Shown here: positions 43,665 to 53,008 of the stretch, piece by piece
Layout: each line of letters begins with the position of its first letter
How positions within the stretch are numbered: position 1 is the first letter of the stretch
Source of the DNA: Tabrizicola sp.
GTDB taxonomy: Bacteria; Pseudomonadota; Alphaproteobacteria; Rhodobacterales; Rhodobacteraceae
Length of the DNA: 64,000 nucleotides
Assembly: GCF_022842145.1 (NCBI RefSeq)
Contig: NZ_JALHQD010000010.1
Location: forward strand, 83,943 to 147,942
Direction: 5' to 3'
Translations under genes and position numbers: made by a program
The notes under the pieces: generated by a model
Database searches by the model: none
Seen by the model: only the letters and a program-made list of their open reading frames with translations
What the model was told of the DNA's origin: nothing

Positions 43665-44687
43665 ATGACGCGACTGGCGATCATCGGAGCGGGTCTGATG
43701 GGCGAAGACCACGCAAGCATCGTCGCCAGGGACCTTCCGGGTGCAAGCCTGCAGGTCGTCTGCGACATGGACCTGGCGCGTGCCAAAGCGGTGGCTTCGA
43801 CCTATGGCGCGGCTGACGTCTCGGACAGCCCGGAAAGCGTGATCGCCCGCGCCGATGTGGATGCGGTCATCGTGGCCTCGCCGGATTTCACCCATGCGCC
43901 CCTGTCCAAGGCCTGCATCGCCGCCGGAAAGCCGGTGCTGTGCGAAAAGCCGCTGTCGCAGTCATCCGAGGACTGCCTTGGTGTCCTGAAGGCCGAGCAG
44001 GCCGCGGGCCGACAGTTCGTGATGCTGGGCTTTATGCGCCGCTACGACCAGGCCTACATCGAGATGCGCGCGGCCTTGGCCAACGGCACGCTGGGCCGCG
44101 CCCTGATGATGCACAACTTCCACCGCAACGTGGAAACCCCCGCCGCCGATTTCACCGGCGCCATGGCGATCACCAACTCGGCCCCGCATGAGTTCGACAT
44201 CGTCCGGCACGTCCTGGGGTCCGAGTTTACCTCGGTCACCGCGATGCAGCCGCGTCGGTCGGATGACCGGGTGGCCCCGGTGGTCATGGTGCTGGAAACC
44301 CGCGACGGCCAACTGGTGACGATCGAGGTCAACAACAACGCGGCCTACGGCTATGACGTCCGGGCGGAACTGGTGGGCGAAGCGGGATCGGTGGCGATGA
44401 ACCAGGTCGCCTATACCCGGACCGACCGGAAGCTTGCCTCCTCTACCCGCTACGACGCCGACTGGCGCGGCCGGTATCACGAGGCCTATGTCCGCCAGAA
44501 CCGCGATTTCCTGCGCTTTGTGGAAACCGGAACCTTCCCTGCCATCGCGTCAAGCAGCTGGGATGGCTATGCCGCCGCCGTGGTGGCCGAGGCTGGCGCA
44601 CATGCACTGGCAACGGGTCAGCGACAGACAATCAGCATGATGGAAAGACCCGCATTCTATGCGGGAGTGAAGGGAGAAGCGGCATGA
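43665..44687 (+). CDS. Gfo/Idh/MocA-family dehydrogenase
   Basis: A 340-residue NAD(P)-dependent dehydrogenase. Rossmann motif AIIGAGLMGEDHAS, conserved CEKPLSQS with the catalytic-region Lys, and MRRYDQAYIEMR opening the second domain. It has the look of inositol dehydrogenase-like enzymes. ATG 43665 is supported by AAGGAG upstream. It is coupled by 4 bases to the sugar-isomerase-like gene, so it probably oxidises the imported sugar or polyol. Confidence 0.88.
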   Translation: MTRLAIIGAGLMGEDHASIVARDLPGASLQVVCDMDLARAKAVASTYGAADVSDSPESVIARADVDAVIVASPDFTHAPLSKACIAAGKPVLCEKPLSQSSEDCLGVLKAEQAAGRQFVMLGFMRRYDQAYIEMRAALANGTLGRALMMHNFHRNVETPAADFTGAMAITNSAPHEFDIVRHVLGSEFTSVTAMQPRRSDDRVAPVVMVLETRDGQLVTIEVNNNAAYGYDVRAELVGEAGSVAMNQVAYTRTDRKLASSTRYDADWRGRYHEAYVRQNRDFLRFVETGTFPAIASSSWDGYAAAVVAEAGAHALATGQRQTISMMERPAFYAGVKGEAA

Positions 44688-45643
44688 AACTCGGCTTTGT
44701 TTCGGACAGCCTTGGCGGGCTGCCGTTCGGAGAGGTCCTGAACCATGCCCAGCGGATGGGCGTCAGCGGGATCGAGGTGAACACCTGTGGTTGGTCCACC
44801 TCGCCGCATTTCGACCTGAAGGGGATGCTCGGAAACGCGGGGAACCAGCAGGCCTTCAAGCAGCAGTTCACCGACCGCGGGCTGGAGATCATCAGCCTGA
44901 ACGCCAACGGGAACCCCCTGCATCCGACCGACCCCACCCAGGCCGAGGGGCTTAGGAACACCATCCGCGTCGCGGGCGAGATGGGGATCAAGACCGTCTG
45001 CACCATGTCGGGCCTTCCCGCGGGCAACGCCACCGATACGATGCCGAACTGGGTCGTCTCGTCTTGGCCGCCCGAGACGCAGGCGATCCTGTGCTACCAG
45101 TGGGAGGCGAAGCTGCTTCCCTTCTGGTCCGAGATCACCGCGCTGGCCAGATCCTGCGGCGTCGAACGCATCGCGCTGGAGCTTCATGGCAACCAGTGCG
45201 TCTACAACGTACCGTCCCTGCTGAAGCTTCGCGCGGCTGTGGGCCCGACCGTGGGCGCGAACCTTGACCCTTCGCATCTTTTCTGGATGGGCGCCGACCC
45301 GCTTCTGGCCGCAGAAGCCTTGGGCGATGCGATCTACCACGTCCACGCCAAGGACACCTTCCTGAACGCGCCGAAGCAGGCCACCACGAGCCTGCTGGAA
45401 AACGGCAACCTCATGGACATCGCGGCGCGCAGCTGGTCCTACATCACCCTCGGCTTTGGCCACGGCGAGGAATGGTGGCGGCAGTTCTGCTACCGGCTGA
45501 AGATGGCCGGTTATGACGGCTGGCTTTCCATCGAGCATGAGGATGTCCTCCTCAATTCGCTTGAAGGGTTGGAGAAATCTGTTGCCCTTCTGCAGGGCGT
45601 GATGCCCAAGGCAGCTGCCGACTTCAAACTGCAGGATATCTGA
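44684..45643 (+). CDS. Xylose-isomerase-like TIM-barrel sugar isomerase/epimerase
   Basis: A 319-residue AP-endonuclease-2/xylose-isomerase-like barrel. Characteristic strand ends are VSGIEVNTCGW, IALELHGNQCVYN, GANLDPSHLFWMG, IYHVHAKDTF and WLSIEHEDV, which provide the usual Glu, Asp, His and Glu metal ligands. It should isomerise or epimerise a keto-sugar, or dehydrate an inosose, after the Gfo/Idh oxidation. IolE-like activity is possible but not distinguishable here. Confidence 0.85.
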   Translation: MKLGFVSDSLGGLPFGEVLNHAQRMGVSGIEVNTCGWSTSPHFDLKGMLGNAGNQQAFKQQFTDRGLEIISLNANGNPLHPTDPTQAEGLRNTIRVAGEMGIKTVCTMSGLPAGNATDTMPNWVVSSWPPETQAILCYQWEAKLLPFWSEITALARSCGVERIALELHGNQCVYNVPSLLKLRAAVGPTVGANLDPSHLFWMGADPLLAAEALGDAIYHVHAKDTFLNAPKQATTSLLENGNLMDIAARSWSYITLGFGHGEEWWRQFCYRLKMAGYDGWLSIEHEDVLLNSLEGLEKSVALLQGVMPKAAADFKLQDI

Positions 45644-45644
45644 C

Positions 45645-46418
45645 ATGGCCTTCCAACTTGCCGCTTGCGCCGAGATGCTCTGGCGCGACAAACCCATCCA
45701 TTGGCGCGCGGCCCGGCTGCACGAAATGGGCTTCGGCGTCGGCCTGTGGAATTGGCCGGAGTGGGATCTGGACGCGCTGGAAAAGACCGGTGCGACCTTT
45801 ACCATCATGAACGGCTATATGCAGGGCCGCCTGGCCGATGCCGAAGGGGCCGAGATGCTGCTCGCCTCGGCGAAGCAAACGGCGCAGGTCGGCAAGCGTC
45901 TGGGCGTGCACCGCCTGAACCTGCACGGCACCGGGCTGGGCGACCAGGGCCTGCCGATCCAGCAGTTGGCCCATGTCGCACCCGGCATGTGGCTGCGAGC
46001 CAGGGACACTTTGCACCGGATCTGCGATCTGGCGGAGGAGGAAGGCGTCACCTTCACGCTGGAGAACCTGAACCTGCGCGAACATCCCGGTTGCCCGTTC
46101 AACTCGACCGCCGACGTGCTGTCCTTGGTGGCTGCCGTCGACCGGCCAGAGCTGCGGATCAACCTCGACCTCTACCACACCCAGATCGGCGAGGGCGACG
46201 TGATCCGCCACGCCCAGGCCTGCCTGCCCTGGATCGGCGAGGTCCAGGTCGCCGACAACCCCGGCCGTTTCGAGCCCGGCACCGGTGAGATGAACTGGCC
46301 GGTGATCGCCCGCGCGCTCCACGACATGGGCTATGATGGCCCGGTCGGGATGGAAGCCTTTGCCAAGGGCAAGCCGGAGGACGCACTCGACGCCTTCCGC
46401 GCAGCCTTCACCCTTTGA
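45645..46418 (+). CDS. Hydroxypyruvate-isomerase-like TIM-barrel protein
   Basis: A 257-residue member of the hydroxypyruvate isomerase / xylose-isomerase-like group, matching the usual 255-260 residues. Metal-ligand-type segments are FTLENLNLREHPG, RINLDLYHTQIGEGD, GEVQVADNPGRFEPGTGE and GMEAFAKG. It starts one base after the previous stop. It probably works on a ketose or keto-acid in the same pathway. Confidence 0.87.
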   Translation: MAFQLAACAEMLWRDKPIHWRAARLHEMGFGVGLWNWPEWDLDALEKTGATFTIMNGYMQGRLADAEGAEMLLASAKQTAQVGKRLGVHRLNLHGTGLGDQGLPIQQLAHVAPGMWLRARDTLHRICDLAEEEGVTFTLENLNLREHPGCPFNSTADVLSLVAAVDRPELRINLDLYHTQIGEGDVIRHAQACLPWIGEVQVADNPGRFEPGTGEMNWPVIARALHDMGYDGPVGMEAFAKGKPEDALDAFRAAFTL

Positions 46419-46434
46419 TGAAACGGAAAAACCC

Positions 46435-47436
46435 ATGCTGAACGTCGGACTTCTTGGCGCAGGCCGCATCGCGGGCGTCCACGCCACCGCCATCACCACC
46501 AACCCCGGCAGCCGTCTGGCTGCGGTCTCGGACTTCATCCCCGAGAATGCACAGAAGCTAGCCGCGACATACGGCTCCACCGCGCGCACGACGGACGAGA
46601 TCATCGCCGACCCCACCATCGACGCCGTGCTGATCGCCACCTCGACCGACACCCATTCCGACCTGATCGAGCGCGCCACGGCGGCCGGAAAGGCCGTCCT
46701 TTGCGAAAAGCCGGTGGACCTGTCGCTAGCCCGCGCCCAAGCCTGCCAGAAAGCGGTGGCCAGGAACGGCAAGCCGGTGATGATCGGCTTCAACCGCCGT
46801 TTCGACCCGAACTTCGCCGCGCTGAAAGCCGCCGCCGACAAGGGCGAAATCGGCAAGACCGAGCTTCTGTCGATCACCTCGTTCGACCCGGCCCCGCCGC
46901 CGGTGGCCTACATCAAGGTGTCGGGCGGGATCTTCCGGGACATGATGATCCACGACTTCGACATGGCGAACTTCCTGATGGGGGCGCCGCCGGTCAGCGT
47001 CTCGGCAGCGGCCTCGTCCATCGTCGATCCGGCCATCGGCGAAGCAGGGGACTACGATACCGCCGTCGTGACCCTGACCTATGCCGACGGTCGCATCGCG
47101 GTCATCAAGAACTCGCGCCGCGCCGTCTATGGCTATGACCAGCGGGTCGAGATGCTGGGGTCCGAGGGTCTTCTTCAGGCGCAGAACATGTTGGAATCGA
47201 CCGTGGTCAAGTCCACCACGGCGGGCGTCACCGCCGCCAAGCCGACCTACTTCTTCCTGGAACGCTACATGCCGTCTTATGCGGCCGAATGGGCGGCCTT
47301 CGTCGATGCCGTGAGCACGGGCAAGCCTCTTCCTGTGACGCTCTCCGATGGTGTTGCGGCCTTGGCGATGGCCGAAGCCGCGACCCTGTCAGCCAAGAGC
47401 GGCAAGCCAGTCCTCCTCGCCGACGTCGCCGCCTGA
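46435..47436 (+). CDS. Gfo/Idh/MocA-family dehydrogenase (inositol 2-dehydrogenase-like)
   Basis: A 333-residue dehydrogenase closely resembling IolG-type inositol 2-dehydrogenases: GLLGAGRIAGVHATAI, CEKPVDLSLARA, GFNRRFDPNF, and IHDFDMANFLMG with the catalytic Asp/His region. YGYDQRVEMLGSEG near residue 235 is also typical. ATG 46435 is chosen because the frame upstream overlaps the isomerase gene. IolG symbols are withheld because scyllo-inositol and sugar dehydrogenases share these motifs. Confidence 0.88.
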   Translation: MLNVGLLGAGRIAGVHATAITTNPGSRLAAVSDFIPENAQKLAATYGSTARTTDEIIADPTIDAVLIATSTDTHSDLIERATAAGKAVLCEKPVDLSLARAQACQKAVARNGKPVMIGFNRRFDPNFAALKAAADKGEIGKTELLSITSFDPAPPPVAYIKVSGGIFRDMMIHDFDMANFLMGAPPVSVSAAASSIVDPAIGEAGDYDTAVVTLTYADGRIAVIKNSRRAVYGYDQRVEMLGSEGLLQAQNMLESTVVKSTTAGVTAAKPTYFFLERYMPSYAAEWAAFVDAVSTGKPLPVTLSDGVAALAMAEAATLSAKSGKPVLLADVAA

Positions 47437-47448
47437 TCCCATCACCCC

Positions 47449-47505
47449 GCCAGACAACTCATCCCGTCTGGCACTGCGGCGGCCCGTTTGCCCACGGGCC
47501 GCCGC
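47449..47505 (+). terminator. Tandem hairpins ending the sugar cassette
   Basis: GCCAGAC (47449-47455) pairs with GTCTGGC (47466-47472). Immediately after, GCGGCGGCCCGT (47476-47487) pairs perfectly with ACGGGCCGCCGC (47494-47505) across a 6-base loop, followed by TTCTATT. They lie between convergent genes and probably terminate transcription from the left, perhaps from both sides. Confidence 0.75.
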
Positions 47506-47524
47506 TTCTATTCCGCTACACCGA

Positions 47525-48544
47525 TCAGGCCTTCGGCGCACCGGCCGCACTATTGAGGCGCGCCTTCTTCTTCGCATAGCGAAGCTGCATCCGCTCCTCG
47601 GCCTCCTTGGACCCATCGTGCCAGGTGCCCGCAAGCCGGTCGAATGGCACCAGCCCGTCGGCGTAGTTCACCTCGAAATGCTTGTGGTGCAGGTAGTGCG
47701 CATAGGCGTGCGAGTCGATTGCACTGTCCTTCCCCGTCTCGATCTTGTCGAACCCGATGTGCCCGACGACCGCGCCCGTGCCGGTAACCTGAAGGTGATA
47801 CATCACCAGAAGCGGATGCGAGGGCAGGACAAGGTGGATCAGCACGTCCGACCAGTACAGCAGATGCTCCACCGGGTGCATCGACAGCGACGACCAGGGC
47901 GAGGGGTTGACCGAGTTGTGGTGCACCGAATGCACCCATTTGTAGAGCGGCCCCTGGTGGATCAGCCAATGGATGCAGAAGAAGTGCGCCTCATGGATCA
48001 GCGGAACCAGAAGGCCAAGAGCGATCAAAGCCAGCGGGTTGTCCCCGAAGACCGCCCAGGGTCCCCAGCCGATGGCCCAGAGATGGAGCATGATCACCTC
48101 GTAGGCCGTCCAGATCGGCACGCCGGTTCCAAAGGTGCGGATGATGCCGTCGATGTTCTGGCTGCCGAACAGGAAGACGTCGGACTTGCGATCCGAGGGG
48201 AACAGCCCGTTGAACTTGAACCGGTTGCCCTGAGCGCGATTGATGTAAAGCCGCAGTTCCAGCACGCCATAGATCACGAAGACCAGAAGCGCGTTGCGCA
48301 AAAGAATCCAGGCCATCCAGCGCCAGTCCAGCACTGCGAGGGTTTCCTTCGCGGGCGTGGCGTAGAACCAGAAGACCGCGCCCAAGGCGAAGAAAAGCGC
48401 GTTCCACGGCAGGAAGTAGTGCGGCAACCAGGACAGGAACTTCAGGGGCCGGGGCGGCCAGACGAAGACCGGCGCGGGTTCCAGCGGGTCGTTGGGCGTG
48501 TAATCCCCGCGCTTGTTCTTCCGTCCGAACTGCAGGTCGTCCAT
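47525..48544 (-). CDS. Sterol desaturase / fatty acid hydroxylase family membrane protein
   Basis: A 339-residue integral membrane di-iron enzyme. Several hydrophobic segments lie between about 40 and 240. The histidine boxes are HEAHFFCIH, HSVHH and HAYAHYLHHKHFE. Such enzymes hydroxylate or desaturate lipids, sterols or carotenoids using oxygen. A GGAGG ribosome site lies 5 bases before the ATG. It is divergent from LacI regulator 2 across a 143-base gap with a clear operator, so it may be controlled by that regulator despite no obvious metabolic link to sugars. Confidence 0.9.
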   Translation of the reverse strand: MDDLQFGRKNKRGDYTPNDPLEPAPVFVWPPRPLKFLSWLPHYFLPWNALFFALGAVFWFYATPAKETLAVLDWRWMAWILLRNALLVFVIYGVLELRLYINRAQGNRFKFNGLFPSDRKSDVFLFGSQNIDGIIRTFGTGVPIWTAYEVIMLHLWAIGWGPWAVFGDNPLALIALGLLVPLIHEAHFFCIHWLIHQGPLYKWVHSVHHNSVNPSPWSSLSMHPVEHLLYWSDVLIHLVLPSHPLLVMYHLQVTGTGAVVGHIGFDKIETGKDSAIDSHAYAHYLHHKHFEVNYADGLVPFDRLAGTWHDGSKEAEERMQLRYAKKKARLNSAAGAPKA

Positions 48545-48579
48545 TCGATCCTCCGCTGATGCACGTTCAGTTGCTCCAA

Positions 48580-48597
48580 TAGCGTTGACAAACGCTA
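48580..48597. promoter_or_regulatory. LacI-type operator candidate with embedded TTGACA
   Basis: TAGCGTT (48580-48586) and AACGCTA (48591-48597) form a perfect 7-bp inverted repeat with a 4-base centre, the size and symmetry of LacI-family sites. The centre includes TTGACA (48585-48590), a -35-like hexamer, so binding would be expected to block transcription. No good -10 at 16-18 bases was found. Confidence 0.6.
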
Positions 48598-48687
48598 CGG
48601 TATATTCCCTTCATTCCGAAAGCTGTGTTTTCCCTCATTTCCCTCATCCTTTCTGATGTCGGATTGAGGGGTTTGCCTTGGGACAGG

Positions 48688-49713
48688 ATGATGGCGCGCA
48701 GACCCACGATACAGGACCTTTCTGCCCGCGCCGGTGTCAGCGTCTCGACCATCGACCGCATCCTGAACGGACGGGACAAGGTCCGGCACGGAACCGCCGC
48801 CCGCGTGCTTGCTGCGGCCGAGGACATGGGCTTCTACGCCCTGCCCGCGTTGCGCCAAAGGCTCCAGCCCGCCCACCCAAGGGTGAAGCTGGGTTTCCTG
48901 CTTCAACAGTCCGATCGCGGATTCTATCGCAGTATCGCCGAGGCTCTGCGCACCGCTGCAGCCTCCGTTGACCCACCGGTCGAACTTCTGATCGAGCATC
49001 TGCAGGACCTCTCTCCCGATGCCGTCGCGGCTCAGATCCTGCAACTCGGCGCGCAGGTCCAGGCCCTTGCTGTCGTATCGGCCGAACATCCGCGCATCTC
49101 GGCCGCCATCGAAGAACTGGCTGCAAAAGGGGTGCCGACCTATGGCCTGATCTCTGACCTATCGGCCGCCTGCAGCACCGGCTACATCGGCCTGGACAAC
49201 TGGCGCGTCGGACGCACAGCCGCCTGGGCCGTGACCGGCATGTCCCGCCGCCCCGGTCGGCTGGCGATCATTCTGGGCAATCACCGCTACCGCTGCCAGG
49301 ATCTGAACGAATCCGGCTTCCGCTCCTATTGCCGCGAACACGCCCCGGACTTCACGGTCCTCGAACCCGTCCAGACCTTCGAGGACAACAGCATTGCCCG
49401 CGAAGTGACCGAACAGCTCCTCCGCCGCGAACCAGATCTTGTCGGTCTCTATGTGGGCGGCGGGGGCATGCCGGGCGTGCTCGAAGCGCTTCGGCAATCA
49501 GGCAGGGCCGGGACCATTGTTACGGTGGGGAACGACATGACCGAGCATACGCGCTTGGGACTGATCGACCGCGTCCTCACGATGATCGTTGCCCATCCGG
49601 TGCAACATCTGGCCGCGGAAGCGATCGCTCAGATGCAAGGCGACGCGGCGGTGGCTGCAGCGCCTCGAAAACGGGTTCTCGGTTTCGAGATCTTCGGGCC
49701 GGAGAACGTTTAG
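48688..49713 (+). CDS. LacI-family transcriptional regulator 2
   Basis: A 341-residue LacI-family regulator with helix-turn-helix TIQDLSARAGVSVSTIDRIL and a sensor domain sharing IGLDNWRVGRTAAW and LNESGFRSY with regulator 1. It starts at ATG 48688 (a second ATG follows at once). It probably binds the palindrome at 48580-48597 and controls itself and the divergent membrane enzyme, and possibly the cassette to its left. Ligand unknown; a sugar or polyol is likely. Confidence 0.9.
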   Translation: MMARRPTIQDLSARAGVSVSTIDRILNGRDKVRHGTAARVLAAAEDMGFYALPALRQRLQPAHPRVKLGFLLQQSDRGFYRSIAEALRTAAASVDPPVELLIEHLQDLSPDAVAAQILQLGAQVQALAVVSAEHPRISAAIEELAAKGVPTYGLISDLSAACSTGYIGLDNWRVGRTAAWAVTGMSRRPGRLAIILGNHRYRCQDLNESGFRSYCREHAPDFTVLEPVQTFEDNSIAREVTEQLLRREPDLVGLYVGGGGMPGVLEALRQSGRAGTIVTVGNDMTEHTRLGLIDRVLTMIVAHPVQHLAAEAIAQMQGDAAVAAAPRKRVLGFEIFGPENV

Positions 49714-49803
49714 AAAGCGTCGGCGCCATGCTTTGCAACAACCCGTTGCCTGCCGATCGATTGTCTAGACTGTCCGCTATGGGCCGATATCTCCTTTGGG
49801 TGT

Positions 49804-50850
49804 TCAGCCCCGCTTGCTACTGGTTTTCGTCTGCTTGTTCCCGCGAGGCCCGGTCTGGACAGGGGTGTTGGACCGATTTTCGTCCACAAGTTTGCGCCAG
49901 CGCGCAAGACGCTCCGGATCAAGCCGCCCGGCCGCAACTGCTGCCTGGACCGCGCAGCCCGGTTCATGGTCATGAGTGCAGTCCCTGAAACGGCATTCAG
50001 GTGCAAGCTCGGTGATTTCGGCGAACACCTGGTCCAGCCCGACTGAAAGGTCGCTGGCATGCAGCGTCCGGATGCCGGGCGTGTCGATCACCCAGCCGCC
50101 TCCGGCAATGCGATGCAGCGAGCGGGATGTGGTGGTGTGGCGGCCCTTTCCGTCGGCTTCGCGAATGCTGCCGGTCAGCTGCGCCTCGTCCGGCGCTTTC
50201 TCACAAAGCGTATTCAGCAGTGAGGACTTCCCCACGCCAGACGAGCCTACAAGGGCGACCGTTTGTCCGACCGCGCACCAAGGCGCCAGCGCCGCGGCCG
50301 CTTCTGGCGCCGTTGCGTCCAGGGTGACGACCTCCAGGCCGCGCTGCAGTCCTGACACCTGATCCTGCCAGGGTCCGGTGTCTGCCACCTGGTCAGCCTT
50401 GGTCAGGATGATCACGGGCGTTGTCCCGGACTCGTTCGCAAGGGCCAGATATCGCTCGAGCCTTGCAACGTTCAGGTCATCATTACAGGACGAGACGATG
50501 AAGAGCGTGTCGACGTTCGCCGCGATAAGTTGCGGAGCCCCCCCGCCTTCGGTCCGCCTTTGCAGCGTGGTCTTTCGCTCCAGTCGTCGCACAGGGGTCC
50601 GGGTGTCAAGCTCTACCAGAAGCCAGTCCCCCACCGCGTAGTCCGCCGTATTGGCCTGGCTGGGAAGGTTCAGCTTCACCGGACCGGACTGCGATTCCGC
50701 TGTCACTCGGGCGCGGTGAACGGTCGCCACACGCATGCGTGCAAGGTGTGCTTCCGCTTGCCCGAGTTGATCGTTGAAAAACGCTGACCACCCGAGTGCA
50801 GCCAACGACAAAGGTTCCTGATCTGATGTGTGGGTCACGGTGATCTGCAT
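49804..50850 (-). CDS. rsgA: Ribosome small subunit-dependent GTPase A
   Basis: A 348-residue circularly permuted GTPase that helps mature the 30S ribosomal subunit. An OB-fold N-terminal domain (to about 110) precedes the GTPase with motif order G4 (ILTKADQV), G1 (GSSGVGKSSL), G2-like TTTSR and G3 (DTPGIR). A C-terminal zinc knuckle CRFRDCTHDHEPGC and basic tail follow. Start ATG 50850 gives the family length; the frame extends much further upstream but that part has no family character. No strong ribosome site is seen. It is convergent with LacI 2. Confidence 0.92.
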   Translation of the reverse strand: MQITVTHTSDQEPLSLAALGWSAFFNDQLGQAEAHLARMRVATVHRARVTAESQSGPVKLNLPSQANTADYAVGDWLLVELDTRTPVRRLERKTTLQRRTEGGGAPQLIAANVDTLFIVSSCNDDLNVARLERYLALANESGTTPVIILTKADQVADTGPWQDQVSGLQRGLEVVTLDATAPEAAAALAPWCAVGQTVALVGSSGVGKSSLLNTLCEKAPDEAQLTGSIREADGKGRHTTTSRSLHRIAGGGWVIDTPGIRTLHASDLSVGLDQVFAEITELAPECRFRDCTHDHEPGCAVQAAVAAGRLDPERLARWRKLVDENRSNTPVQTGPRGNKQTKTSSKRG

Positions 50851-51164
50851 GAGCGGGATCCAAGGCTGTTGCAAGGCTTGCTTTGAAGGGGGCACGCAAC
50901 TGATGTTGGCCATCGCCCATATATAGAAAGCACCGCCCGCTGCGCAAAACACAACGGCAGAGTTCGAGAAGAGGTTTTGCTCAACACAAACGTCCTGTTG
51001 GGGCCGACCGATGCGTACCGGTCGGGTACTTAACAGGTCGATCCCCTCCGACAGGCACAGCGGATCTTCAATGTCGACGCCGAGGTACTTCAAGCGCACG
51101 GCGGCGTGGTCGCACCCGGGCAGCTTGCTGTCGCCAGCCGGATGCAAAGGTTATCCTTCAAACG
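50851..51164. other. Intergenic region upstream of rsgA
   Basis: No gene or clear motif is seen in these 314 bases. They separate rsgA from the end of the next leftward ABC operon, so the rsgA promoter should lie here. Confidence 0.5.
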
Positions 51165-52226
51165 CTATGCTGGAAGCAAAATCACATCGCTTGCTGCAAA
51201 GCTGATTTCAGCCGTGCTCCCGAGGGGCGGCGGTGGCTGGTCCGGACGGTTGAATGTATCCAGCGCGACCACCGTTCCCGCAACGCGCGCCCGGACGCGG
51301 ATCACCGAACCGAGGAAGTGGACCGCTTCAATCGTGGCAGGTAGCACAACCTCGCAGCTAACGGCCCGGCCGAGGCGGATCGCTTCAGGTCGTAGCGCCA
51401 GGTTGACCGTCTCTCCATTGCGCGCCTCGATCGCGCCCGTTGCAAGGGCGATCCTTTGACCTGCGACGGTAATGAGCCCACGCTCGGCATCCTCCACCAT
51501 TGCGGTAAACATGTTCAATGTGCCGACAAATCCGGCAACGAACCGCGTCCGCGGGTTGTTGTAGATCTCGAAAGGTGCACCGGCCTGCTCGGCTATCCCA
51601 CCGTTCATCACGACGATGCGGTCGGAAATCGACATCGCCTCTTCCTGGTCATGCGTCACGAAGATTGTGGTGATCCCCAATTCGCGCTGGATCTCGCGGA
51701 TCTCGTTCCGCAGCGAGACCCGCACCTTTGCGTCGAGCGCCGAGAGAGGCTCATCCAGCAACAGGACGCGGGGCTGGGGAGCCAAGGCGCGTGCCAGGGC
51801 CACGCGCTGCTGTTGGCCCCCCGACAGCTGGAAGGGGAACCGGCTGGCAAGGTCTGGCAGTCCGATCAACTGCAGCATCTCGATCACGCGAGCCTCGCGT
51901 TCGGCCCTTGGCACCCCCTTGACCTTCAAGCCGAAGGCAACGTTGTCGGCTACAGTCATGTTGGGAAACAGGGCATAGGCCTGGAACATCATGCCGATGG
52001 CGCGCTGGTTCGTGCGCTGGTCCGTGACATCTTGACCATCGATCCGGATCGAGCCCGAGGTCGGTGTCTCGAACCCTGCGACCATCCGCAGGACGGTCGT
52101 CTTGCCGCAGCCGGAAGGGCCAAGAAGGGAAACGAACTCGCCCTTGTCGACGCCCAGACTGAAATCCTTGACGACACGATTGGTGCCGAAGACCTTTTCA
52201 AGGTTGGTCAAATCAAGAAAGGCCAT
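51165..52226 (-). CDS. ABC transporter ATPase, Pot/Fbp type
   Basis: A 353-residue ATPase with Walker A GPSGCGKTTVL, signature LSGGQQQRVAL, Walker B VLLLDEPLSALD, switch His in FVTHDQEEAM, and a C-terminal TOBE domain (about 275-350). This is the PotA/FbpC/AfuC type. Start ATG 52226 shares a base with the permease stop. It powers the four-gene importer encoded upstream. Confidence 0.92.
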   Translation of the reverse strand: MAFLDLTNLEKVFGTNRVVKDFSLGVDKGEFVSLLGPSGCGKTTVLRMVAGFETPTSGSIRIDGQDVTDQRTNQRAIGMMFQAYALFPNMTVADNVAFGLKVKGVPRAEREARVIEMLQLIGLPDLASRFPFQLSGGQQQRVALARALAPQPRVLLLDEPLSALDAKVRVSLRNEIREIQRELGITTIFVTHDQEEAMSISDRIVVMNGGIAEQAGAPFEIYNNPRTRFVAGFVGTLNMFTAMVEDAERGLITVAGQRIALATGAIEARNGETVNLALRPEAIRLGRAVSCEVVLPATIEAVHFLGSVIRVRARVAGTVVALDTFNRPDQPPPPLGSTAEISFAASDVILLPA

Positions 52227-53008
52227 CAGACCTTTGCCCTTTCGTGTTTGGAGAACCGGGTCACAAGCTGGATAAGGCCCATGCAACCCCAAGTGATTGC
52301 GAAGGCGATCACGGCCAGAGCGGGCGGTTCATAGGCGCGATTCGCCCCGAGAAGTTGCATGAACGGACCGAACGCCGGACGGTTCAGCAGCGCTGCCATG
52401 GTGAATTCACCAATCACGATCGCAAGCGTAAGAAACGCCCCGGAGAGCACTGCGACCAGCACATTCGGCAGGATGATCCTCGCCAGGATCGTGATCCACC
52501 CCGCCCCCAGGCTTTGCGCCGCTTCGGTCAGGGTGGCGACATCAATGGTCCGCAGACCCGTGTCCACAGCCCGGTACATGTAGGGCAATGCCAGCGTAGC
52601 ATAGCCCATGGTCAACAGAAAATCTGTGCCCAACGCCGAGCCAGTCAGTGGCAGGACGGACGAGGTGTTGTAAAGCCGGATATACCCAAAGACGATCACG
52701 ATGGCCGGGATCACGAGCGGCAACAGGGTGATGAACTCGATGACCGGACGCGCTTGCGGAAGCTTCAGCCGTACCCAATAGGCGGTAGGCACTACAAGGA
52801 GGACGCCGAAGACGATGGTCGCCCCGGCCAGGATCAGCGAATAGCTGAAGGTGTCCCAGAACCGCTGGTCCTCGAACACCCGGCGATAAGCGTCGAAGGA
52901 ATATTCGCCGCGCCGCATCTTCAAGCTGAACTCGGTCATGCCGACCAGCGGCAAGACAAAGAACAGCACGCCCAGCAGAAACGCTGTCCAGGCAAAAAAG
53001 CGGGTCAT
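52226..53008 (-). CDS. ABC transporter permease, PotC type
   Basis: A 260-residue permease with about six membrane segments and the coupling loop EAAQSLGAGWITILARIILP. I chose ATG 53008 because it forms a 4-base overlap with the previous stop; a GTG three codons upstream is possible. It is the second half of the membrane channel. Confidence 0.9.
   Translation of the reverse strand: MTRFFAWTAFLLGVLFFVLPLVGMTEFSLKMRRGEYSFDAYRRVFEDQRFWDTFSYSLILAGATIVFGVLLVVPTAYWVRLKLPQARPVIEFITLLPLVIPAIVIVFGYIRLYNTSSVLPLTGSALGTDFLLTMGYATLALPYMYRAVDTGLRTIDVATLTEAAQSLGAGWITILARIILPNVLVAVLSGAFLTLAIVIGEFTMAALLNRPAFGPFMQLLGANRAYEPPALAVIAFAITWGCMGLIQLVTRFSKHERAKV

Noticed and set aside
50851-51147. A 99-residue N-terminal extension of RsgA.
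   Set aside because: The extension has no family similarity, and starting at 50850 gives a normal RsgA of 348 residues.
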